From JAWVZY01 sp033721955 (GTDB lineage Bacteria > Patescibacteriota > Minisyncoccia > Spechtbacterales > 2-12-FULL-38-22): 5,220 nucleotides of DNA. The notes beneath the pieces were generated by a model that did no database searches, was not told the DNA's origin, and saw nothing but the letters and a program-made list of their open reading frames with translations. Where the stretch lies: the NCBI GenBank assembly GCA_033721955.1, contig JAWVZY010000046.1, positions 1 to 5,220 of the forward strand, given 5' to 3'. Positions 1 through 4,550 of this stretch are shown piece by piece. The stretch's first letter is position 1; the number at the start of each line of letters is the position of its first letter. A program made the translations under genes and the position numbers.

Positions 1-1
1 A

Positions 2-673
2 GCATTGATCTTATTTATGGTGCTTTGGGTTTTTATATTACTGGGTTTAAAGAGAGGGGCCGCAAGTGTTGTCGCGCTTATTTTAGTTGCAGGATATATT
101 TTAATGATAGGCGCTCCAGCTTCAGCCGTTAGGGCGGGAATTATGGCGGGTGTTTTAATATTAGGTCAGCTTTTTGGAAGGCCAAGTTTTTCATGGCGCG
201 CCTTGCTTATGGCAGGGGCAATAATGGTTTTATTTAATCCCTATATTGCAAGATACGATATTGGTTTCCAGCTTTCTTTTCTTGCAGTGTTGGGTATAAT
301 TTTATTTTTTGAAAAGCTGGATGTGCTGTTTAAAAAAGTACAGCATAAGTTTGCTGAACTCATTTTTCGCTCTTCTCCGACTGAGGATAACTTAAAAGTA
401 AAATATGTGGCAGATACCGGTTTCGGTTTTGTCTCGATCTTTGCTGTAACCCTATCTGCTCAAGCCCTGACCTTTCCGCTTATAATTTATAATTTTGGCA
501 GTTTTTCTTTAGTTTCCCCTCTGACTAACTTACTTGTAGTTCCTTTTTTGCCTGTAGTGCTTGTTTCGGGATTTATGGCAGCGATAGTACCCACTATGGT
601 GGGTACTGTTTTATCTGCCCCCTCCTGGATATTTGCTGAATATATATGGAAAGTAGTGGGATTATTTAGTTAA
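2..673 (+). CDS. comEC: ComEC/Rec2 competence channel protein, 3' part (5' end beyond window)
   Basis: This is the C-terminal 223 residues of the multi-pass membrane protein that carries single-stranded DNA across the cytoplasmic membrane during natural transformation. The reading frame is open to the left edge, so the true start lies outside; the TTG at 5 is only an internal codon. Visible family signatures, counting from the first full codon, are PASAVRAG near 39-46, a Gly-Arg near 59-60, NP near 79-80 and GFQLSFLAVLG near 88-98. This is the typical ComEC 'competence' domain pattern. Several hydrophobic segments of membrane-spanning length alternate with one charged loop near residues 102-137 (FEKL, KKVQHK, a KVK stretch). 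The gene stops just after the last competence-domain helix, and the metallo-beta-lactamase part usually fused to ComEC follows 2 bases later in another frame. Family call is secure; competence of the organism is inferred. Confidence 0.9.
   Translation, partial: ALILFMVLWVFILLGLKRGAASVVALILVAGYILMIGAPASAVRAGIMAGVLILGQLFGRPSFSWRALLMAGAIMVLFNPYIARYDIGFQLSFLAVLGIILFFEKLDVLFKKVQHKFAELIFRSSPTEDNLKVKYVADTGFGFVSIFAVTLSAQALTFPLIIYNFGSFSLVSPLTNLLVVPFLPVVLVSGFMAAIVPTMVGTVLSAPSWIFAEYIWKVVGLFS
586..607 (+). other. Perfect 9-bp hairpin inside comEC
   Basis: AGTACCCAC (586-594) and GTGGGTACT (599-607) are perfect reverse complements around the 4-base loop TATG, followed by GTTTTAT. It lies in codons for IVPTMVGTV, about 65 bases before the comEC stop. 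Seven bases of each arm (TACCCAC/GTGGGTA) recur in the arms of the terminator at 3201-3232. The structure is seen directly; any role in attenuation, RNA processing or DNA recognition is unproven. Confidence 0.5.
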
Positions 674-675
674 AA

Positions 676-1512
676 ATGAAAATTTTATCTAAAAAACAAA
701 AATATATACTGTGGGGGTTTTTGGGTTTGGCAGTGCTTAGCATGGCCTTGGCTTATATTTCAATTCCATCAGGCGCTCTTGAGGTACATTTTTTGGACGT
801 AGGACAAGGTGATAGCATATTTATAGAAACTCCCGGCGGCAGCCAGGTTTTAATTGACGGAGGCGCTCCCGGTTCCGGAGTGCTGGGTAAGTTATCGGGT
901 ATTATGCCTTTTTATGACAGGCATATAGATATAATTGCCGCAACCCACATGGACGCCGATCATATAGGCGGGCTTATAGATGTAATTGAAAATTTTGAAG
1001 TAGATATGGTTTTGGTAAGTACAAATATCTCTAATTCGCCTCTTTCAAATAAATTTTGGCAAGTTATTAAAGGAAGAGAAATTCCTGTGCTCCATATAGA
1101 GCAGGGAGATAAATTTACCCTGGATGAGGATATTTATATGTATGCGTTACATCCAGCTCCTCATTTTAAAACAAAAGATGATAATGATACATCACTTGTT
1201 TTAAAGCTTACCTATAGGGAGGATTCCTTTTTATTTACAGGTGATATTGAAAAGAGAGCAGAGTATGCGCTTGCACAAAGCGGACTTGATATATCTGCTG
1301 ACGTATTAAAAGTTCCTCACCACGGGAGTAATTCTTCAAGTGTTGAATATTTTTTGGCCAAAGTGAATCCAAAGCTCGCTGTGATACAGGTAGGAGATAA
1401 TAGATACGGCCATCCTCACCCTGCTGTTTTACGTCGATTACAAGGGGTGCAGGTTTTACGAAACGATATAAATGGTGTAATATCTATATATAGTTATGGA
1501 AATTCAATTTAA
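676..1512 (+). CDS. ComEC-type metallo-beta-lactamase fold hydrolase, membrane-anchored
   Basis: A 278-residue metallo-beta-lactamase fold protein matching the C-terminal domain of ComEC, which in other bacteria is proposed to degrade the non-transported DNA strand outside the membrane. A hydrophobic helix at about 10-30 suggests one membrane anchor with the domain outside. The domain opens with FLDVGQGDS (39-47) and LIDGG (59-63). The metal-binding motif HMDADH is at 91-96, an NDTSLVLKL strand at 170-178, TGD at 188-190 and PHHGS at 214-218. All expected metal ligands are present, so it should be active. ATG starts 2 bases after the comEC stop; no Shine-Dalgarno is visible, so translational coupling is likely. 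It could be a true split of ComEC, which I believe is common in CPR genomes, or an ancestral fusion broken by a frameshift. Its own start codon next to the stop favours a real split. Confidence 0.87.
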   Translation: MKILSKKQKYILWGFLGLAVLSMALAYISIPSGALEVHFLDVGQGDSIFIETPGGSQVLIDGGAPGSGVLGKLSGIMPFYDRHIDIIAATHMDADHIGGLIDVIENFEVDMVLVSTNISNSPLSNKFWQVIKGREIPVLHIEQGDKFTLDEDIYMYALHPAPHFKTKDDNDTSLVLKLTYREDSFLFTGDIEKRAEYALAQSGLDISADVLKVPHHGSNSSSVEYFLAKVNPKLAVIQVGDNRYGHPHPAVLRRLQGVQVLRNDINGVISIYSYGNSI

Positions 1513-1527
1513 TTAATAATAAACACT

Positions 1528-2148
1528 ATGGATAAAAAGACACTAGACCATTTTAAAAATGAACGCACGCTTGTTGTAATAAAGCCAGATGGCGTACAGC
1601 GTTCGCTTGTAGGAGAGGTAATAGGCCGCTATGAGAGCATGGGTCTAAAACTTGTTGGTATGAAGATGCTGGTAGCTGATGCCGACCACATAGAAAAACA
1701 CTATACCCTAGATCCGGGATGGAAAAAGAGCGTTGGAGAAAAAAGTATTGCAGGATATAAAAAGAAAGGCCTTGAACCGCCTTCGGAAGATCCTATTGAA
1801 GTAGCCGATGCTGTACTTGAGCGTTTGAAAAAATATATGGTTGCAGGACCTGTGGTAGCCATGGTGTGGCAAGGTGCGCATGCGGCTGAAATTGTACGTA
1901 AAATAACAGGAGGCACTGAGCCCTTAAGCAGTGATGTTGGCACAATCAGGGGAGATTTTGTTATGGATTCATTTGAAATGGCTGATGCCGATGACCGCTC
2001 CGTGCGCAACATTGTACATGCCTCCGGAAACGCCCAGGAAGCCGAAGCCGAAATCGATCTTTGGTTTGATAAGGATGAGCTTGTAGAGTATACTCATGTA
2101 CAAGACAAGATTCTTTATGATGTTGATTTAGATGGAATTCTTGATTAA
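1528..2148 (+). CDS. ndk: Nucleoside diphosphate kinase, long form with insertions
   Basis: Transfers the gamma phosphate of ATP to nucleoside diphosphates through a phosphohistidine, supplying the NTP and dNTP pools in the cytoplasm. Visible active-site features are IKPDG (Lys19), HY (Tyr59), GPVVAMVWQG (107-116), Arg124, GTIRGDF (138-144), and RNIVHAS with Asn161 and catalytic His164. At 206 residues it is clearly longer than the usual 130-155. There is an extra stretch of roughly 30 residues between Tyr59 and GPVVAMV, about 10 extra residues between Arg141 and His164, and a C-terminal tail of about 20. The second insertion, 'HAS' rather than 'HGS', and the EL.EY tail resemble archaeal enzymes; long forms of this kind also occur in CPR bacteria as I recall them. 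It sits 15 bases after the hydrolase gene and 2 before mutM. No Shine-Dalgarno precedes the ATG. All catalytic residues are intact. Confidence 0.93.
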   Translation: MDKKTLDHFKNERTLVVIKPDGVQRSLVGEVIGRYESMGLKLVGMKMLVADADHIEKHYTLDPGWKKSVGEKSIAGYKKKGLEPPSEDPIEVADAVLERLKKYMVAGPVVAMVWQGAHAAEIVRKITGGTEPLSSDVGTIRGDFVMDSFEMADADDRSVRNIVHASGNAQEAEAEIDLWFDKDELVEYTHVQDKILYDVDLDGILD

Positions 2149-2150
2149 TT

Positions 2151-2975
2151 ATGCCAGAAGTCATAGAAGCTGAAATTACTAAACAAAAACTAGCGCTTGC
2201 CATAAAAGGCAAGCGCATTTTGCGATTCCGAACTGATTGGGCCCGTGGTTTAGAAAGTGAAGAGGGAAGTGTGGCAAAAACAAATAAGGCACTCAAGGGC
2301 TTGAAAGTTAAAAATATAGACAGGGAGGGCAAAGTTGTTGTTATTAATTTAGAAAAAGGTAAAACGCTTTCACTGCACCAGAGAATGAGCGGGCATATTA
2401 GATATGCCGACGAAAAAAATGCTAAATTAGGCCCCCATGCTCACTTCATTTTTTATCTTGATGATGGTTCTAAATTTGCTCTTATTGATCCGCGCAAGTT
2501 CGGCACTGTTTGGTTTGGTTCTAATGAATGGTTAGCTGAACGGCCATATATAAAAAAGCTTGGAGAGAATGTTTTGGATATAGGTAAAAAAGATTTTAAT
2601 GAGATATTTAATAATTCTAAGGCACAGGTAAAAAGTTTTATGCTTCGCCAGGATAAGCTTGCGGGATTGGGAAATATTGCAGTGGATGAGATTCTTTGGA
2701 AGGCCCGGATACATCCTAAAACCAAGGTAAATCAACTTACAGCTAAACAAAAAACCCAAATATACAAAGCGATGTACTCTGTTTTAGCTGATGTGCTCAG
2801 GCATGGAGGTACAAGTATGAGTGATTGGTATCATCCCGACGGCAAGATCGGTAAATATCAGGAGAGATTTAAAATTTATGATCGCGAGTTTTGTCCCGGC
2901 TGTAGATCAAAAATAAAAAAAATAAAAATAGCGGGACGGGGAACTTATTTTTGTCCGCGTTGTCAGTTAAAATAA
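2151..2975 (+). CDS. mutM: Formamidopyrimidine-DNA glycosylase (Fpg/MutM)
   Basis: Base-excision repair enzyme that removes 8-oxoguanine and formamidopyrimidines and cuts the abasic strand. Length (274 residues) is normal. The N-terminus begins MPE, giving the catalytic Pro2 and Glu3. It continues VIEAE instead of the usual LPEVE, keeping the acidic positions. The beta-hairpin lysine is Lys61 in REGKVVV, the base-displacing Met is Met79 in RMSG, and DPRKFG is at 113-118. The helix-two-turn-helix region holds LAGLGNIAVDEILW (170-183) with Asn175; the Tyr usually following NI is Ala here. The C-terminal zinc finger has Cys247, Cys250, Cys268 and Cys271, with Arg263 in the GRGTYFC loop that contacts DNA. 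The start is fixed by the need for Pro at position 2. It begins 2 bases after the ndk stop and is the last gene of the operon. Fpg rather than Nei is favoured by the zinc-finger loop. Confidence 0.93.
   Translation: MPEVIEAEITKQKLALAIKGKRILRFRTDWARGLESEEGSVAKTNKALKGLKVKNIDREGKVVVINLEKGKTLSLHQRMSGHIRYADEKNAKLGPHAHFIFYLDDGSKFALIDPRKFGTVWFGSNEWLAERPYIKKLGENVLDIGKKDFNEIFNNSKAQVKSFMLRQDKLAGLGNIAVDEILWKARIHPKTKVNQLTAKQKTQIYKAMYSVLADVLRHGGTSMSDWYHPDGKIGKYQERFKIYDREFCPGCRSKIKKIKIAGRGTYFCPRCQLK
2193..2221 (+). other. GC-rich 9-bp hairpin at the start of mutM, followed by ATTTT
   Basis: GCGCTTGCC (2193-2201) and GGCAAGCGC (2208-2216) pair perfectly around the loop ATAAAA, followed by ATTTT (2217-2221). 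The stem is far more GC-rich than its surroundings and lies in codons for ALAIKGKRIL, beginning 42 bases after the mutM start. It has the shape of a weak intrinsic terminator and could limit mutM transcription or translation. The U-run is short and the sequence is coding, so chance or codon constraint remain possible. Confidence 0.4.
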
Positions 2976-2995
2976 CTTCACCTTTCCTTCATTGC

Positions 2996-3050
2996 TTTGC
3001 CGTATATTGTGTATAACAGAGTTGCGCGCAATATATTTTTTTGCGGCAAA
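2996..3050. repeat. Long imperfect inverted repeat upstream of the ncRNA promoter
   Basis: TTTGCCGTATATTG (2996-3009) is matched on the other side by CAATATA (3029-3035) and, after eight bases (seven T and one G), CGGCAAA (3044-3050). All 14 bases of the left arm therefore find partners, split in two blocks on the right. The right outer arm ends 3 bases before the extended -10 element at 3054-3062, so a protein bound here would contact RNA polymerase at the ncRNA promoter. Terminator, operator or both are possible. Confidence 0.4.
3003..3042 (+). terminator. Probable intrinsic terminator of the comEC-ndk-mutM operon
   Basis: TATATTGTG (3003-3011) pairs with CGCAATATA (3027-3035), nine base pairs including one U-G, with a 15-base loop, and is followed at once by seven T residues (3036-3042). 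It begins 28 bases after the mutM stop, as expected for the operon's 3' end. The stem is AT-rich and the loop large, so termination may be only partial. The same hairpin sits inside a longer inverted repeat (2996-3050). Confidence 0.45.
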
Positions 3051-3053
3051 ATT

Positions 3054-3062
3054 TGTTATAAT
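3054..3062 (+). promoter_or_regulatory. Extended -10 promoter of the structured ncRNA
   Basis: TGTTATAAT at 3054-3062 is a perfect extended -10 element (TGn followed by TATAAT). No TTGACA-like -35 lies at the proper distance: TTGCGG at 3041 is only 10 bases upstream. Transcription is therefore probably driven by the extended -10. The expected start is near 3069, exactly where the 5' strand of the RNA's closing stem begins. Confidence 0.7.
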
Positions 3063-3068
3063 ATGTGT

Positions 3069-3200
3069 AGAGGGACGGTGTGGAAAAAATTCGGGTCAAG
3101 TAGTACCTTCATGGGACTTCTAACATCGCTCTGCTCCGTGGAGTAGAGTTGCGAAGACCCACTTACCACACAGCCGAATTGTTACATACCGTGCCCTCCC
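3069..3200 (+). ncRNA. Rod-shaped structured RNA, 6S-like candidate
   Basis: The fold was worked out by eye. The closing stem pairs 3070-3082 (GAGGG, A, CGGTGTG) with 3185-3198, with one bulged G at 3193. After a small internal loop, AATTCGG (3088-3094) pairs perfectly with CCGAATT (3174-3180). A large open region follows (3095-3112 facing 3161-3173). A second stem pairs GGGACTTC (3113-3120) with GAAGACCC (3153-3160) with one A-A mismatch. The apical hairpin pairs GCTCTGCTC (3128-3136) with GAGTAGAGT (3141-3149) around a CGTG loop. Closing stem, central bubble and long terminal stem are the layout of 6S RNA, which mimics an open promoter and sequesters the housekeeping RNA polymerase. It has its own extended -10 promoter and a terminator right after it. 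At about 130 nt it is shorter than typical 6S RNA (around 180-200), and I recognise no family primary-sequence motif. A leader RNA acting on pyrH is the main alternative. It lacks the conserved SRP RNA loop. ncRNA: likely; 6S identity: tentative. Confidence 0.72.
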
Positions 3201-3232
3201 TAAAAATACCCACAGTTTTGTGGGTATTTTTA
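3201..3232 (+). terminator. Strong intrinsic terminator after the ncRNA
   Basis: TAAAAATACCCACA (3201-3214) and TGTGGGTATTTTTA (3219-3232) form a perfect 14-bp inverted repeat around a GTTT loop. The GC-containing core TACCCACA/TGTGGGTA is flanked by A5 and T5, so it can work in both directions. It begins 2 bases after the ncRNA's closing stem and ends 37 bases before pyrH. This separates the ncRNA transcript from pyrH unless there is readthrough. Confidence 0.85.
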
Positions 3233-3246
3233 GTGGATACAATACT

Positions 3247-3252
3247 TATAAT
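3247..3252 (+). promoter_or_regulatory. -10 box upstream of pyrH
   Basis: TATAAT at 3247-3252 matches the consensus and lies between the ncRNA terminator and the pyrH ATG at 3270. No convincing -35 is visible at the proper distance because that position falls in the terminator hairpin. Transcription from near 3259 would leave a leader of only about 10 bases, consistent with the absence of a Shine-Dalgarno sequence. Confidence 0.4.
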
Positions 3253-3269
3253 GTTATATTATAAAAAAG

Positions 3270-3977
3270 ATGGCCAGCAAACAAAAGATGACAATAATAG
3301 CGGTGGGAGGATCTATATTGGTTCCTGATAAAATAGATACAGCTTATATTAAAAAACTTCGCAATCTTATTATTGAACAGATAAACGAGGGAAGAAGGTT
3401 TATTTTGGTTGCGGGGGGCGGAAGTACTGCACGCCACTATCAAAAAGCCGCGACAGAGGTAGTAAATATTGAAGATGAAGACAAGGATTGGCTGGGAATT
3501 CATTCAACTCGTCTCAATGCGCATCTGTTGAGAACTATATTTTATGATATAGCGTATCCTGCTGTTTTAGATAATCCTGAAAAACCTATTAAAAAGCGCG
3601 ATCTTAAAAGATACGCGCTTTTTGTTGCATCGGGCTGGCGTCCGGGTTGGTCTACCGATTATATAGCATTTCGCTTGGCAGATCGTTTTAATGTAGAGGA
3701 AGTACTTATCGCCACAAGAATTCCATATATTTATGAAAAGGATATAGATGTCCATAAAAATGCTAAGCATTTTAAAGATCTTTCATGGGAACAATATAAA
3801 AAACTTTTACCCAAAAAGGAATGGGAGCCGGGCTTAAGGTGTCCTGTGGATCCTGTTGCTACGGACTTTGCTTCAAAAAATAAAATTTCCTGCGTCTTAT
3901 TGCAGGGCACTGATATAGATAACTTAAATAATTATTTTTCAAACAAGGAGTTTATAGGCACAACTATTGAGGGATAG
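3270..3977 (+). CDS. pyrH: UMP kinase, archaeal-type amino-acid-kinase family
   Basis: Predicted to phosphorylate UMP to UDP, the step before Ndk in pyrimidine nucleotide synthesis, in the cytoplasm. The 235 residues follow archaeal UMP kinase in order: VGGSILVPD (12-20), the nucleotide-binding GGGSTARHY (49-57), GIHSTRLNAHLL (76-87, matching the archaeal 'GI..TR.NA.LL'), GWRPGWSTD (122-130, family pattern GxxPGxxTD), DPVA (194-197) and a C-terminal GTTIEG. Unusually, the strongly conserved TNVDGVY segment reads TRIPYIY (149-155), which may alter the nucleotide site. ATG at 3270 is the first start; Met7 (ATG at 3288) fits the family N-terminus slightly better and cannot be excluded. No clear Shine-Dalgarno is present. 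It probably has its own promoter, and its 3' end overlaps the convergent DUF192 gene by 14 bases. Another amino-acid-kinase substrate, such as isopentenyl phosphate, is less likely. Confidence 0.82.
   Translation: MASKQKMTIIAVGGSILVPDKIDTAYIKKLRNLIIEQINEGRRFILVAGGGSTARHYQKAATEVVNIEDEDKDWLGIHSTRLNAHLLRTIFYDIAYPAVLDNPEKPIKKRDLKRYALFVASGWRPGWSTDYIAFRLADRFNVEEVLIATRIPYIYEKDIDVHKNAKHFKDLSWEQYKKLLPKKEWEPGLRCPVDPVATDFASKNKISCVLLQGTDIDNLNNYFSNKEFIGTTIEG
3591..3623 (+). other. Terminator-shaped hairpin inside pyrH
   Basis: AAAAAGCGCGATCT (3591-3604) pairs with AGAT (3609-3612) and CGCGCTTTTT (3614-3623), giving a 14-bp stem with one bulged A (3613) and a TAAA loop. The GCGCG core with A5 before it and T5 after it has the full architecture of a two-way intrinsic terminator. 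Yet it lies in codons 108-118 of pyrH, in a segment reading KKRDLKRYALF. It could cause premature termination, or act on antisense transcripts entering from the DUF192 side. Structure seen directly; function inferred. Confidence 0.5.
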
Positions 3978-4449
3978 CAAGCTCCGCACTTTTTCCTATA
4001 ATATTTTCGTTTCCAAAATTATCTCTTATCCATCCCGCATTAACTTCTAATACCATATCTACAGGTTCGCGTGGTGAGTAGACAGGCAGGCTGCCCGTAT
4101 TTTTATTTGGAGGGGGAACATTATAGTGCACATCAACTATTTCACCGTCTTTTATCCATATAAAATCAAGGCCGAATTTCATACCCTTCATCCAGAATGT
4201 ATGTTTATCAGGTTCATCAAAAATAAAGAGCATCCCTTTTTCTTTCGGCAGAGAGGCGCGCGCGCTAAGCCCTCTTGCCTTTTCTTCTACTGTTTGGGCA
4301 AGCTCTACTTCAATTTTTTTACCATCAATTGTTATACTGGCTGAATTTTGTTCGCCACGCATATTGCCGGATACAAAATAAAGTAAAACTGCAATTAGGG
4401 CTACAGTTATTAAAACTATTAAATTTTTATTTTTTAGTAAATTTTTCAT
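3964..4449 (-). CDS. Membrane-anchored DUF192 family protein
   Basis: A 161-residue protein of unknown function. An N-terminal hydrophobic helix (about 9-26) preceded by lysines is an uncleaved anchor or signal peptide. The rest is a DUF192 domain (PF02643 family), to be expected on the outer face of the membrane. Hallmarks are ARGLSAR (58-64), GMLFIF (72-77), FWMKGM (85-90), LDFIWI (94-99) and a VDMVLEVNAGW segment near the end. DUF192 proteins are small beta-barrel domains without an established biochemical role as far as I know. I chose ATG at 4449; a TTG at 4461 would add four residues. An AAAGGA lies 14 bases before the ATG, too far for a standard ribosome-binding site, and too close to the TTG. 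Its stop lies inside the end of pyrH. It is divergent from the secreted protein at 4551, with which it shares a promoter region. Confidence 0.86.
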   Translation of the reverse strand: MKNLLKNKNLIVLITVALIAVLLYFVSGNMRGEQNSASITIDGKKIEVELAQTVEEKARGLSARASLPKEKGMLFIFDEPDKHTFWMKGMKFGLDFIWIKDGEIVDVHYNVPPPNKNTGSLPVYSPREPVDMVLEVNAGWIRDNFGNENIIGKSAELAIPQ

Positions 4450-4454
4450 GAGTA

Positions 4455-4483
4455 TGTACAAAATCCTTTAACTTTATTATAAT
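4455..4483 (+). promoter_or_regulatory. Candidate promoter for the secreted protein gene
   Basis: TGTACA (4455-4460, four of six matches to TTGACA) is followed after exactly 17 bases by TATAAT (4478-4483). Transcription would begin near 4490 and leave a leader of about 60 bases before the ATG at 4551. A second possible -10, TATAAA at 4517-4522, has no -35 at the right distance. The region is very AT-rich, so chance matches are likely. Confidence 0.35.
4476..4481 (-). promoter_or_regulatory. -10 box for the DUF192 gene, minus strand
   Basis: On the minus strand TATAAT reads from 4481 to 4476, within the palindrome ATTATAAT (4476-4483). The expected start near 4469 would give a leader of about 20 bases before the ATG at 4449. 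The best -35 candidate is TTTACA (4507 to 4502, minus strand), but its 20-base spacer is longer than ideal. Confidence 0.4.
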
Positions 4484-4550
4484 ATAACTTGTAACAAATA
4501 TTGTAAACAAAGGTCATATAAAAATTTAATTAACAAAGTTTATATAAATT

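Noticed and set aside
5..7. TTG at 5 as the start of the ComEC gene.
   Set aside because: The frame is open upstream to the window edge and ComEC needs several hundred more N-terminal residues; it is an internal codon.
903..925. 7-bp inverted repeat TATGCCT/AGGCATA in the hydrolase gene.
   Set aside because: Loop of 9 bases, no T-run, no positional meaning; likely chance.
1701..2332. Overlapping minus-strand open frames opposite ndk and the start of mutM.
   Set aside because: They mirror conserved genes and their products show no recognisable domain.
2392..2408. Perfect 7-bp inverted repeat GGCATAT/ATATGCC with a 3-base loop in mutM.
   Set aside because: Short, AT-rich, without a T-run and within conserved coding sequence; expected by chance.
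3069..3200. Small bacterial SRP RNA or tmRNA as the identity of the structured RNA.
   Set aside because: No GGAA tetraloop with the conserved symmetric loop of SRP RNA domain IV, and no tRNA-like Ala acceptor end or peptide-coding segment of tmRNA.
3246..3503. Minus-strand open frame opposite the start of pyrH.
   Set aside because: Antisense to a conserved kinase, low-complexity product, no family features; a shadow frame.
4247..4283. GC-rich imperfect hairpin (GGCAGAG..GGC with GCC CTC..TGCC) and an alternating GC tract, followed by TTTT, within the DUF192 gene; possible plus-strand terminator for pyrH.
   Set aside because: It needs two bulges, lies about 270 bases past the pyrH stop inside a coding sequence, and the GC tract is explained by Ala-Arg codons.
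676..4449. Alternative genetic code (UGA as glycine), since no gene in view ends in TGA.
   Set aside because: Six stops is a small sample in AT-rich DNA, glycine uses GGN throughout, and no frame needs readthrough of TGA.
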